Source of the DNA: Undaria pinnatifida
Lineage: Eukaryota; Sar; Phaeophyceae; Laminariales; Alariaceae
Length of the DNA stretch: 64,000 bases
Assembly (NCBI GenBank): GCA_012845835.1
Contig: JABAKD010000018.1
Span: forward strand, 124,001-188,000
Reading direction: 5' to 3'
Below, piece by piece: positions 1 through 62,298 of this stretch (its first letter is position 1; the number at the start of each line of letters is the position of its first letter). Made by a program: the position numbers and the translations under genes. Under the pieces are notes generated by a model. That model was not told where the DNA came from. It did no database searches and saw nothing but the letters and a program-made list of their open reading frames with translations.

Positions 1-388
1 TATCGTAGCATGCGTGAAAAAACGCCCAAGGTTTGGAAAACCCCGGCCCACCTGTTGTCCTCCATCATCTGCAACGCCCCCTGGTAGCACGAAATCGACT
101 CCCTTACGAGCGCCTCCGGGTCCTCTCCGCCCTCGTCGCTTCTTAAAAACAAAAACGAAAAACGAAAAAAAAACGGCGCAGACAAAAATATATACACACC
201 CGGTTGGTTCAGTATAATATATGTCGTTCGGATCTCGCGCACCAGTATAAACAAAAACGGTGCGAAACATATATCCCTGGTAGAGCATAGCTGCCGCTCG
301 GAACTCTCGCAAGATGTTATTTGAAACTGCCGTAGACTTGTGCGCATCGGAAGAAAGAATTCGAAAAGCGTAGATCTCGGTCGGCGGT

Positions 389-635
389 GAGTCATCCCAA
401 GCTAGGCGCGCGAGAGCAGAAGTTTCTGAGCTCCTAGCATTGACGAGCTCAACACCTCACCCGAAACATGACTTCGAAGACAATTCTTGGCGCACCCAAC
501 CCGACCAACATTGCTGTAAACTATTAATAGGTATACAGTCCTAACACGACTACTCCTAACGATCGTGGAGCTCGACCGTTCCGCAGAACGTTCCTCCCAA
601 CAGTTGCAACCCCTACAGTGGGAATGACTCCCACG
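389..635. mobile_element. MITE-2 element, full-length copy with flanking direct repeat
   Basis: Non-coding element with terminal inverted repeats: GAGTCATCCC at the left and GGAATGACTC at the right. The interior holds a recognisable family core, GAGCTCAACACCTCACCCGA followed by AACATGACTTCGAAGACA, that recurs near 9.6, 44.0 and 50.6 kb, and in inverted form near 38.5 and 47.4 kb. The copy is bracketed by the 14-base direct repeat TCTCGGTCGGCGGT at 375-388 and 636-649. No transposase is visible, so it would be a non-autonomous DNA element. The 14-base repeat is long for a target-site duplication, so the outer boundary is uncertain. Confidence 0.6.
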
Positions 636-649
636 TCTCGGTCGGCGGT

Positions 650-985
650 CGTAGGACCAACCACTACACGGAGATGACCCATGCCGAGGAAAAAAAAGCG
701 TGCACCAACATTTTTCTGCAGCTCCTCACGTTAAGGATCTCGGCCATTCGGCTCACCCCAGCATGAAACAACGGAGAAAAATCGAAAGTTCAACTCTGCG
801 ACATAAAACAATCCCCGCGGCCCAGGCATAGGCAGGTGGAACATGTAACTTTTACCGCAATCAAGGTGTTCCCATTAGTCAGAAATATCTTGGCCCCCCA
901 AAAAGGGCTTCTCCTTATCGTAGCGCCTTTAGGTCCATTGTTAAATAAACCCTGTTGGAACCACGGGTTTTCACGGACCGGATAA
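650..985. other. Non-coding stretch without recognised features
   Basis: Positions 650-985 show no exon with supportable splice sites and no clear repeat. This would be intron or 3-prime gene territory of the large minus-strand gene. Confidence 0.4.
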
Positions 986-1050
986 ATTATAGCGGGTCGG
1001 GTCGGGTCAGATCGGGTAACCCTGACCCGACCCGACCCGACCCGACCCGT
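985..1050. repeat. (CCCGA)n / (GGGTC)n short array
   Basis: A short pentamer array written as GGGTCGGGTC on the left arm and CCCGACCCGA on the right arm, so the two halves form an inverted repeat around the GTAACC centre at about 1016. The same pentamer makes a long array at 34.45 kb and a short one at 50.47 kb, each in a similar flank ending in GTGA. That suggests a dispersed element carrying this pentamer. Confidence 0.7.
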
Positions 1051-1335
1051 GATGTTTCATGACCCCCTCACACAATCCACACCCGGACCGTGATATTCCG
1101 AACACCTCCTGATCCGACTTGACTGGACCCGCGAGTTTTTGACAAACTCTGCTGGTGAATGTGACCGAGTACGTCAGTGGGTAGCGCTATATGACCAATA
1201 AAATATATGTGTTCGGGTTTATAAATTGGATTATGGCCGACTTCGGAACAGGGATCTCCGAGGCTCTCCCCTCGCCACGCGACAAGTGTCTACTATTGAT
1301 AATAGGAATGCATGCACCTTCAACCCTGTTTTTCC

Positions 1336-1412
1336 CCGATGATGGCGGGATTCGAACCCGCGCACATCAGGCTCGGAAGTGGACATTCTATTAACTATAC
1401 CACCTAGCCATT
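1336..1412 (-). tRNA. tRNA-like sequence (possible tRNA or tRNA pseudogene)
   Basis: The minus strand has an A-box-like TGGTATAGTTAATAG and, about 30 bases downstream, a perfect B box GGTTCGAATCC within a 5-bp T stem (GCGGG/CCCGC). The region between contains CTTCCGA, which could be an anticodon loop for TCC or TTC. I could not pair a clean anticodon stem, and the acceptor stem pairs poorly. It is therefore either a decayed tRNA or a tRNA-derived pol III element. No SINE body is evident on either side. Confidence 0.45.
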
Positions 1413-1419
1413 GCTTCTT

Positions 1420-2600
1420 GGATAGTAGCTACGGGTAGCCCTATACAGCGGGTGCCCCGATTGAAGAGCGCCCGAAATAAGAGCATTCGGGATTTAACAG
1501 CGGTCAAATCGGCACGCCCCGCCTGTACTAAAAGCTGCATACTTCCCGCTACAGGTAAGAGACATGTGTAGTTAAGAGCGTTAGTTTTGGCTTGTCACGC
1601 AGCGCTCTTAAATCGGGGTACCAACTGTATGACTAACAGATTCCTGACCGGACCACCCGCCGGCCCGATCGTTACCCGCGAATGGTCTTGGTTGGAAACC
1701 CCCAAAAAACGCCATCAAGCAATGCATATGTATGTGCGATGTGCGGCTTATTAATTGTCTAGTGTGGGCACGCGGCGGGTAGACGCTTGCTGTAGTTATC
1801 ATGCTGTGGTTGTGCCGTTCAACTCCAGGGACTGTAGCTCCGAACTTGAGAAAAACTAACCACCCTCTAAACCAAAACAGCTCGTACGTTCTATCTTGTT
1901 TGACCGATCGAAGCCGGAAATCGTCGATCCGTTTGTCATGTTTCCCTCCTCTTGAGCTCCGACAGTGTAGATAGAGTAAATATAAGTTGACCAGAATGAA
2001 AAGGGGAAGCATCTACGCTCTTCAATCGATGTTCACCTACATGACGACTGGGTTCGTGTGGGGGCGATCGCCGCGTAGCATATAGACCAGGCAACAAGAT
2101 ACTATCGAATGAAACACTGAAACACAAAACGGGAACATGCTTTATTTGCTCCCTTTCGTTTTCTGGATTTCGTCCTTCTAAGAACAGTGATCCCCCGGTT
2201 TGATACCGCTCCGCACGCTATTGAAAGCCCAAAAATGGCTACCTCTATCCGGAGTCATTTCACGGCTAAAGAACGGATCTCCGTAGTAGCATTCCATGAA
2301 ACACCAACACACAAACGAGAGAACTTGTTGTTTTTCCCCATTTAATTTGGATATCATCTAACTAAGAACGCATCTCCGTATTAGCTCTCCCGAGCAGACA
2401 ATGTGCTGTTCGGGCGACGTCCTTGGGCTCGAAAGAAAAACCCAGAAGCATTGAAAAGAAAGACATGGAAGGTTGTTTTGTTTGCACTTTTGATTTGAAC
2501 GAGAGGTTAACAAAGCCGGGATCACAATATCAGACACCAGCTACAGTACTTGCAAAAAAAACATATCAAAACCTCGTCCAGGTTTTTGTCGAAACAAACG
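1420..2600. other. Non-coding stretch
   Basis: No supportable exon. Short related segments recur at about 2155-2185 and 2335-2370 (CTCCGTA-GTAGC and TTCCATTT-type motifs), suggesting a weak duplication of about 130 bases between 2130-2260 and 2270-2390. I see no RNA gene in it. Confidence 0.3.
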
Positions 2601-2606
2601 GCGTAC

Positions 2607-53834
<51,228 letters not shown>

Positions 53835-53864
53835 CTGAAAACAAAATGATGGACCAAGGAGGAC

Positions 53865-54420
53865 ACATTCAACGGTATAGGGTACCCCTTTTTTCTTTTC
53901 TGAGGCTCCTAACCACCTGAGGGCAACCAAATATGTCAGGAGAAGGTCAGCCAAGGGAAAATGTCCAGCGGTCAAGGGTGTCAAATTCATCGTTCCACAC
54001 TAAAACCAAGTAGTTTGGCGTCAGTCAAGGCAAAATTATAGGAAAATCGCCGTCCGTCAAGGGTTCAAAGTGCCATCTCCTGGAATATTTGCTTGAGGAG
54101 CTCAATACCAACCCCCCCCCCCCGAAAAAAAAAGGCTATTGAAAAAAAAAGCTTCTGCGTAAAGTGAAAGTCCAGCCCGACGAACAAATGCCGTGGCCTA
54201 CATACAAAAAGAAAAGAAAATAAAAGTCCAACCCGACGACCGATGAACAAACTCATGGCCTAGGTATTGAGAAAAAAAAAGGTATAAAAAGACATTCTTC
54301 ATATTGCAAAACAAGAACGAACATTCCCACGATTTTAACCAACAGGTTAAGGAGCCCCGTCATTCATAAAGCGAAAATGACAAAACAAGATGTTGTTTTT
54401 TAAACCTCCACCAGCGCCGA
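53865..54420. mobile_element. MITE-1 copy, expanded and degraded
   Basis: TCAACGGTATAGGGTACCCC, TGAGGCTCCTAACCACC, two CCATGGCCTAGG-like blocks (54191, 54255) and TTTTAACCAACAGGTTAAGG-AGCCCCGTCATTC match MITE-1 blocks in order. Terminal repeats barely recognisable; the first CCTA-block segment appears duplicated. Confidence 0.5.
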
Positions 54421-54990
54421 AGGAGATGTTTCGATATTTCTCCCTGGATTTGGGCACCAACATTCATTCATTGTACCCGTCCGCTTAAGGATTAGAAACA
54501 AAAACTACAACCGAAAACACCAACCTGGAATAGCAGGAAGAGACCCGCTTGTTTCTACCGGCAGAGACCGTACGACGACCCCACCGATGCTTGAGCCCGT
54601 AACAGAAAATCTTCCTGCGCGTGTCCCATCGCCGTTGGCGTCGACGGCGCAATGACCATGGCCACTTCCCCTTGTGCGGTCAACGTTCCTGAGGACCGTT
54701 GGTGATCGTTTACGGGGGGCTGTGGGCGTTAATTTCCCGGTTAATTTAAACAGAAGGGTTTGCTACAACACACCTTTTGATTATTTACAGAAAACACGTC
54801 CGGCCGCCCCCAGCCGCCGATATAAATGGAAAACACACACAAAATAAAGAACGAAACATAATAATATACCAGGTACAAGCTTCCCCCCACATGTGGTTCA
54901 CTGGAGATCCCGGGGGTATCGCAAGTTGAAAGCGGGAAGCATTGACGCTAGCCCCATTGCAGCAGTGTTTGTACACCGCCAGTTTTTTTC
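54420..54990. other. Intronic stretch
   Basis: No supportable exon or repeat other than ordinary intron-like sequence. Confidence 0.3.
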
Positions 54991-55337
54991 TATTCTTTAT
55001 ATCCCTTCTATCATCTTCGCAGTTTTCCTTTTTCTTTCTCCCTCCTTAAAATCATTTCACATCCGGAGTTACTGAGCAGGCTCTTCTCCCCCCTCTCCAC
55101 TATGGTACGTGCTTTAACTTTTTTGTCATTGCGATAAAATTCTAGGCATTTCTTTACTCGTCGACTCGCATCATTCCTGCGTACCCATGCTGCCAGGCGC
55201 TCTCAGCAGTTGATTCCTTCTATGATTAATTCTTTCAAATAAACTCAAAAGTCCAACCCACGTGGGACTCGAACCCCAACACCAACGCTATTAATAGAGG
55301 CATTAGAGGGAACCACTAGACCACCAGGCGACCGCTG
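54990..55337 (-). mobile_element. SINE-A with the best-preserved tRNA-like head
   Basis: Read on the minus strand, the head is CGCCTGGTGGTCTAGTGGTT..GGGGTTCGAGTCCCACGTGG, with perfect A box (TGGTCTAGTGG) and B box (GGTTCGAGTCC). The body has GCTGAGAGCGCCTGGCAGCA-TGGGTAC and GATGCGAGTCGACGAGTAAA. This copy defines the family as tRNA-derived. Confidence 0.9.
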
Positions 55338-55446
55338 GTATGAGCCTACGTAGTACGCGAGGACTGACGATGTGTGTTTCATTGTGCTTTGGACTAAAAA
55401 AAAGTAGTCGTGGTTGGGTCCCGCTGAGCACAGCGCACATGGATGT

Positions 55447-55752
55447 TTTTTTTTTTTTCTTTTTATATTACATTTTTACTTTCCAGCTTCTGGACAAGGC
55501 GTGGTCACAGGTGTCGTCCCTTCCCCCCGGTTCTTGCCGTCAATTTTTATCGCGCATAGGGTTCAGCAACCTCACCGCTGGTCGTTTTTCATCGAGTGTT
55601 GCTAACTCACGCTCTCGCGCTTTCCGCAAGTCAACTTGTGCACAAGAAAAAGTCCCAACGAATTCATACGAATATGCACTCGGCGGGGCTCGAACTCACA
55701 AAACTGATCTATCCCAGGCTCGAGGATAACCTGATACGCCACCGGGGCGACC
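55447..55752 (-). mobile_element. SINE-B, full-length copy
   Basis: On the plus strand it reads from a T run through ACTTTCCAGCTTCTGGACAA-GGCGTGGTCACAGGTGTCGT to TGATACGCCACCGGGGCGACC. All family blocks are present. It lies 110 bases from a SINE-A copy in the same orientation. Confidence 0.9.
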
Positions 55753-55944
55753 AACATATATGTACGCGTAAGCTGCCTGTGGCTGTCATAAAATCAACAG
55801 CAGCTTGGAGTTGCGATGCCGGCTGTTGTACCGCCAGTAGTACCGCTGTTGTTGGAGTGTTGGGAATACTGCTGCTGTATGTGGCTGCGTGGATGCTTTT
55901 GGAAGTCAGAGGCAAGCGGACCTGGTACCTGGTACGGCACACCT

Positions 55945-56226
55945 GGAAAGCTGCGGTAGAGGTGAACCAATTCATTTCTGAAGCTCCTGTCTTGAGGAGA
56001 AAACTCGACATCTCACCCAAACACTCGTTTGGAGTAAAACCGAAAATGCTAACAAATAATGTCCCAAAACGAAACAGACCCATGGCCTAGGAATACAACA
56101 AATAATGTCGCAAAAACAAAAACAAAAACAAAAAACAGACATTCCGGCGATTTTGGCATAAGGAACCCGATCATTCAGAAAATGCTTTAGCCAGAAAGTT
56201 TTACCTCTACGAGCAATAGTTGCGCG
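55945..56226. mobile_element. MITE-1 copy
   Basis: AAAGCTGCGGTAGAGGTGAA, GAAGCTCCTGTCTTGAGG, ACCCATGGCCTAGGAATACA, CGGCGATTTTGGCATAAGGA-ACCC and TTTTACCTCTACGAGCAATA follow the family order. Ends are degraded. Confidence 0.65.
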
Positions 56227-56760
56227 CATCGCACGTATTGTGGGTTAGAAAATCGTCCAGATTGCGTTCCGCTTTATGATCGCAGATACGTGAAGACGCA
56301 CGCGCACAAAAAAGCACCGTCCGTGGCTTTCACAAAGGGAAGACCTTGATGCGCTGGCGCTGTCTTCAAGGGCGAGGCGATACATGTACAGCAGTAGACA
56401 ACACACCAACGACACACCGATAAAAATATTGCGTCAACTTTTAGTGGGTCTATAGTTGCTGCACGGCTCGGCGAGGCGGAACACAACCCCGTCAAAAAGG
56501 GCCAACTCCGCGACTTTGAACATCCACAGCACATGCTTCAGGGCCCGATCGGGTCCCGAACATGCGCCGCGAAACACTGATGGCCCCCCTGCGTGCTCCG
56601 CAACCAGAAGCGCGAGAAAATACGGACCGAAGCCGGAGAAGAGCGCGAACACGTCGACAAACACCAATTTGGTAGCTGGTAATCCCACGCCAAGAGGGGA
56701 CATATATGAGTACAAACAAGAAAAAAACACAAAGGAAAATCAAAACTAACTAAAACTTAC

Positions 56761-57458
56761 ATTTTCTGCCGTTTGCGGGACGACCTGGGCGCAGTTCCTG
56801 TCACCGTTTCGCCGTTTGAGCCATCTTGTCCGCCCTCCATCCTCTCCGCCCCCACCTCCTGCCCCTCCTCCTGCTCCGTCTGCTCCTCCTGCTCCTCCCG
56901 CTCCTCCTGTTCTTCCTCCTTCTCCTCCTCCTCTTCAAATACCACCCGTTTTCGTCTACCCCCTCCCGCTTTTCGGTTCCCGATCGGAGGTTCGAGCGTT
57001 CCCTGAAATAACGACATTTCCGCATCTTCCTCTTCCTCTTCGTTCCCCCCCCCTCCAGCGATAGGTCGCGGTGGCCGCCACGACGACCCCGTGTGAGCAA
57101 CCTCAGTCAGCCGTTTTCGGGCATCCTTAGGCGCACTAGCCCCAGCCCGGCTATCGCTATCGATTCTTGGTGATGGCATGTCCCCCGCCTCGACATCCGG
57201 TACGCTCTTCGTCATCGGCGCTACAGTCGTGGCTGGAGGAGCACGGCAAGTAGCTGCCCCGGGCGGGGATGTTGACAGTGGGCCACCATTCTCGCAGGAA
57301 GGCGCAGGGGGGGCAGGTGTTGGAAGAAGACGTGCGAGGGGTCCACCGACGCCATTCCCGATAACTTCCCGCCTGCGTATTGGTTGGTACGTATTTTGCA
57401 CAGAATGGTACGGTCCAGAAACACGATGAAGTGCTATGGTGGAGTACGCAAACATCAC
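56761..57458 (-). CDS. Candidate N-terminal, acidic disordered exon
   Basis: Open frame of about 230 codons with a strong donor AGAAAAT|GTAAGT. Includes PRIDSDSRAGASAPKDARKR, a Gly run, NEEEEEDAEMSLFQGTLEPP, GRRKRVVFEEEEEKEEEQEE and a long Glu-rich tail ending RSSRKRQK. The basic patches may be nuclear localisation signals. A possible start codon is the Met at 57215 (MTKSVPDVEAGDM). A pyrimidine-rich acceptor at 57481 (TTTTGTTTTTTCAG) opens a different frame. Its membership in the SHPRH-like gene is inferred from strand and position only; its exit phase does not fit the 53.8 kb exon, so an exon would be missing. Confidence 0.45.
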
Positions 57459-57837
57459 TCAACATTTCGACTACCCAGTACTGAAAAAACAAAAGTTGTC
57501 CTGTTGGACCCGTCCAAGCAGGAGCCAGCTTTGCTCGGATAGGAGGAAGGCGCTATAGGAGGATGCCGCGTCAACCGCCGAGGCCCAGTCTTCCCGGGCT
57601 TCAGTCTATACTCTAAGCAGCATTTCACGAGTTCACATGCTGTGATGCCACAGATCTACAGCAGGTACTGGTGTGCAATGTACCGACAAGGATGCAGTGG
57701 CACAATAGAATGGGGCGACAGAGTGTATCTCCAGGGTGAAGAACGGACGCCGGGGGTGCTGGACGTAGATGGTTAGAAACAGCAAACACACACACCAAAG
57801 CCCCCAGAGCCCGGAAACTCCTCCCTATTCTAAGTCC

Positions 57838-58396
57838 ACGTAATTTTGTCCCCAAAAACGGGTTTGCAGTTATAAAGGCTTTAAGGGAAGCTTCAGATGG
57901 CGGCAAGGCATAGGGTATGTTCAAGGCCTGCATTAACCACTTTAAAATTGGAAACTCGTTTTTGGGAACAAAATTGTTTGGATTAGTATAAGGACGGGTT
58001 TGGGGTTCTAAAGGGGTTAAGGACTGTAGTCAGAGACAAGACGTGTCTGAAGGCTCGTGCTTCCACCTTTTTCGGTGGAAATACCTTGGAATTAGAGTGG
58101 AACATTTCTTGCGGATTCAAGTGCTTCATTTACTTTGATAACGAGTATCGTGTCCAACCATTCGCCCTTAGTCGTGAATTTTTAAACGTGTTAGTGGATA
58201 AGGGCGATATGTTTGAAAAGCGGATCTGGCCCACAGAGAGAAATAAACTTCTTCGCGAAATGACTACCAAGTATAATGCTTACCCTATCTCCTGTTCATG
58301 GGTTTTCCGGTCTAACGGCGTTGTGTTTGGACACAATGCAACATGCGGCTTCAAGGCCACGGGGGAACCCAAGCGTCCCCTGGTCCCCGGTTTTCA
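57838..58396 (+). pseudogene. Decayed plus-strand coding sequence of unknown family
   Basis: From 57842 one frame reads NFVPKNGFAVIKALREASDG, a stop, then GMFKACINHFKIGNSFLGTK. After a one-base shift near 57987 a second frame continues DGFGVLKGLRTVVRDKTCLK, then LELEWNISCGFKCFIYFDNE and NAYPISCSWVFRSNGVVFGH, up to VPGFQ at a possible donor CAG|GTAACT. The two segments FAVIKALREASD and FGVLKGLRTVVRD look like internal repeats. I do not recognise the family. A stop and a frameshift indicate a relic. Confidence 0.4.
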
Positions 58397-58399
58397 GGT

Positions 58400-59740
58400 A
58401 ACTCTAATATCTAGATGTCTTTCCCAGTGACTTTAGTCTCTGGGTGCTGCAGTGAAAAATCCCAACAATACCAAATCACCTGGTTTTGAACTCTAGGTTC
58501 AGGTCTAATTCCATCTATTTTTGGCCATCTCCTCCCCAACTAAATCCAAGTTGATGAGCTGTTAGGCTCTGTCGCTAGTCACTCATCTATATCGGAAGTG
58601 TAAAACACATGGCTAGGTTAAAACGATGCGCTTAGAGCTTCGGCTGGTTCGTGGAACACAGACCTGGAAACCCATGAAAAAAGGGCTTGATGAGTCTCTT
58701 CAGATCGGCGTCCCTCTGGTTCTTAGCAGAGGTCCACACCTTGACTTTGAGGCACTGCAGTTGTCAAAAATTGGGGTACACAGAACGAGACAAAAGACGA
58801 CCCCCAACAGCACGTATGCACTTCACTAGCGGGCAGCTGCAGCTCCCCACAAGAAAATGAGGGACGCTCCTGGTGGGGTATATGACGACGGAGGGTGCGC
58901 CAGCCAGCAGTCGTAGGCAGCCAGAAGCGACTCACGAGATGTTTTCGTGAGTTCGAACTTGTGAGCAGTAACACCAAAAGCTATCGAAATCGCTGAAATA
59001 TTTCAATTCACGCGCGGGAGCCTTAATGCAATGGGTACATCGACGATGAAAACAAGTGTTTCACCAAAAACCTTGCTGCTCACAAGGCGGATAATATAAC
59101 TCTGTAATATGTGGAGTTTAAGGGCTTAAGAGAAAAGGAGCGGGACACTCGGAAAAGGAGTGGTTAGCTATGGAGTCCAAAAAAGGACCTAAAGCATCTG
59201 GAAAACTCTGTACTACTGAATCTTTGCTGCATTTTTTCTAAAATTTCGAAATAAGGATCTTGTTTGCAGATGCCATACTCTATTTTCAAGTGGTTTTGTA
59301 TGTACGCCTCATGCCTCCATTCGAGCGCCAACTAAAAAAATCCTGCGTCATCCCCCGTGGCCTTCAAAACAGCTTTTAAGGTTCCACACAGCCCATGAGC
59401 CGCCCGTTTTCGGACAAGGGGGTTACGGCAATTTTCAAGGTGCGCCTTGAAGGCTCGTACCCAACACACTCATACACTCGTATGACACGCTCACACAAAG
59501 ACGTCAGGAGACGACATTATCGCCCCTTGACTGACGGCAATTTGCCACAAATTCACCTTGACTGACTCAAATTACTAGCTTTTAGTGTGTAACGATTGGT
59601 TTGACACCCTTGACCGCTTGACGTTTCCCTTAACTGGTTGGCGACATCTTGGCGCTCACATGTCATGCGCCAAGTTTCCACTCCGGATGGAAATGTAAAT
59701 AGTATGAGTATACATATATATATATAATCATTCTTCTATT
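58400..59740. other. Stretch right of the relic, no supportable gene
   Basis: More AT-rich than the rest of the window. A short plus-strand frame at 58626-58829 (including GVPLVLSRGPHLDFEALQLS) is not convincing. The stretch may belong to the same inserted sequence as the 57.84 kb relic. Confidence 0.3.
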
Positions 59741-59834
59741 CCAGGGATTCGGTCAGGAGTTTTTTTTCGTCTCGGCCTAAGTATGCGATTCGCGGAACTG
59801 GAATTCTTGGTCAAATAGCTTCGTTCGATCGCCG

Positions 59835-61245
59835 GCTTCGGGGGGCGGCTCCAACGCCCCTCGCCCTGCCGTATCCGTTCCGCACATCGACGTGAACGCG
59901 GACGGATGCCGAGCGAGACAAGCAAGAAGTTGCAAAAATACCGCATGTCGAGGAGGGATTACGGAAATTTTGGTTGTATATTAATGTCTTCAGCGCCTGA
60001 ATGATTTACAAAAATAGGCATCATTTCCAAACGGTAGTTGCTACTGTTTTAATTTTGCGGTGGCATGCTCTCGAGCGTTTGTTTTGCTTTTGACGTCTGC
60101 TGGGCGGGAGCGTTTGTTTGTTTTGCTTGACGTCTGCAGGGCTTGAACGAATGAAACACGTCCTCGGGAGGCGGCTCAAACGCCCCTCGCCCTGCCGTAT
60201 CCGTTCCGCACCTGGCCGGGATCCGGTAGGTGGGCTGAGCGAGACAAGCGAGAAGTGCGCAAATTTTTGTATTTTGGGCAGTGTACGCCCGAGCTATTCT
60301 TGGATCTTGGCATGAGCAGAGCTTGAACGAAAACAACGTACGAGAAAACATTTATTTCCAAGTTGGCATCATTTCCGAATTGGCTTCTTATTTCGTCCCC
60401 ACGGCACTTTGTTCATGGTCACACCTCGAAGCGTTTGGCCTATTGTCGTACAACTACTATGTCGTTGATTTTCGATATCAGATTTCACGGTTAAATACCT
60501 TTGTGTGAGCGTTCGTTGTCTTCGAGGGGGGTCGTTCCCTACCCATCGACACCATTACACCCAGTGTTCGTGCCGATTCTTCATCCTAGAGAGATACAAC
60601 TTACTATTATTATGTGGTCACAGACTGTGAGACAGAGTAAACCAAACAATCGCAATTCATCGAGGTATGTAGCAAGTGAATTGCTAGCGTACCGGGTACG
60701 AGAATACAACAATACAGACCAGGGACCATAATAAAATAGAAATAAACACAACGAACGCAGTGGTCGCTTTTCAAAATCGCAGTACGGGAAGCAATGTATT
60801 GTCAGTCGTTTTCGTCGCCGCTTCAAGGAGTTGTTCCGTATATATCGGTCGACGATCAACGATCCATCTTTCAGGACCGCACGAAAATATCCCACACGAA
60901 TTCCATGTATATTCATCCTCACAAACGAAACGTGGATGCACTTCTAAAGGTGGGTGTGATTAGCAAGGTAGTGGTGTTTCGAACGCTTTGTTGTGTGGTT
61001 GCAAGAATTGCGCTGGCTACTGACTGTTGTTGCTGGTCAATCCGTTCAGCACCTCGACGTGAACGCGGATGGATGTTGAGCGAGACAAGTGAGAAGCGCG
61101 CGAAAAAATGTATTCTGAACGGTACTCTCCAGTGATTCTTCGGATCTTGACGTATGGAGAGGTTGATAAAATAAAGCTTGGCAAGACACTATTTCCAAAT
61201 TGGCGTCATATTTCGTCCCAAAACGAATAATATTTTCTGTAATAA
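59835..61245. repeat. Degenerate direct repeats, three to four units
   Basis: CGCCCCTCGCCCTGCCGTAT-CCGTTCCGCACCT..GAGCGAGACAAGCGAGAAGTGCGC occurs at 59857-59935 and 60181-60262, with a diverged copy at 61035-61105. The following block TTCTTGGATCTTGGC..TTATTTCCAAGTTGGCATCATTTCC occurs at 60295-60378 and 61133-61210. Spacing is about 325 then 850 bases. Confidence 0.7.
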
Positions 61246-61445
61246 AAATCCCACAGTAGTGCGGTAGATATCATAGTAGTGCATATATTTATCAAATTTT
61301 GGTAGGTACACGTACATATATGACTATAGACGTGGCAAGCGGACGCATGACTAAAACGAGGAGGAGGTAGTAGTGGTTACGATTACTGCCTCAGAAAAAG
61401 CCACATAGCAGCATTGCGAGTGGCTGCGTCCCCGGGGCCCCGGGG

Positions 61446-61835
61446 GTGGTATTATACAAGTTCGGACAAATCGACATGGTTTGTACTCTCTTGCAAGCAT
61501 TACAGGTACGTACGAGTGACACCACACCGACCACAAACAGCGATGCTCTATTACGCACAATATGCTTCCTGTCTGTGACAAACTTTATGGCATGGAGCGA
61601 GGGTGTACCATACGTTTTCGACACGAAAAACAAGGGGAAAAAAATCGTTCCTCCTGTTGTTAATCTGCGCCACGCGAAGGTCGTAGAAAGTCGACAGTAC
61701 CCACGGAAGAAACCAGTGAGTGGCATGCATTCGTCCCGTATCGCATCGTACGCGCTTGGTGTTTTTTTTCCCCGAGAAGACTTTTTGGAGAAATACACGA
61801 GGGGTGGTGTGCTTTATTGTTGCTGTGGTCCCTGA
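61446..61835 (+). other. Unassigned plus-strand open frame
   Basis: A 129-codon frame including FMAWSEGVPYVFDTKNKGKK, IVPPVVNLRHAKVVESRQYP and YALGVFFPREDFLEKYTRGG. The peptide looks more protein-like than the antisense frame. I do not recognise it and see no splice or promoter evidence. Confidence 0.25.
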
Positions 61836-61971
61836 CTCCGTTACTGTGGTCGTTTGCCGGTCAAGTGCAAGCGGTCGTGTTGGCACGTAACTGACAAATA
61901 AGTTTGTGTTGCTTTGTACGGAGTTGACGTGCTTCTTGCTGCTGATAGCTGATTGATCATCTCTTCTAGTG

Positions 61972-62283
61972 TATTTTTTTTTTTTTTTTTTTGCACACGT
62001 CTACTGTCTACCTTTTGGACATCCAAGCCGTGGTCACAGGTGTCGTCCCTTCCCCCCCCTTCCGGATAACGCCTTTATTATTGTTGACGAAGAGGGTTCA
62101 GAATTCACTGATCATCGATTTTTCATCGAGGGTTGCTAACTCACGCTCTCGCGCTTTCCGCAAGTCAAATAGTGCACAAGAAAAAGTCCGACGAAAATTT
62201 ATACGAGTACGCACTCGGGGCGATTTGAACTCACGAAATTGACCTATACCAGGCTCGAGGAAAACCTGATACGCCACCGGAGC
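61972..62283 (-). mobile_element. SINE-B copy, head to head with SINE-A
   Basis: From a T run at 61975 through CCGTGGTCACAGGTGTCGTC, GCTAACTCACGCTCTCGCGC-TTTCCGCAAGTC and GAACTCACGAAATTGACC to CTGATACGCCACCGGAGC. The B box is degraded (GATTTGAACTCAC). The two heads lie about 16 bases apart. Confidence 0.85.
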
Positions 62284-62298
62284 AGTGAGTGATATAGA

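Noticed and set aside
56434..56730. 98-residue minus-strand frame (KLVFVDVFALFSGFGPYFLA)
   Set aside because: Protein-like, but a 68-75 base intron from the 56.76 kb donor would enter a different frame, and no good donor ends it.
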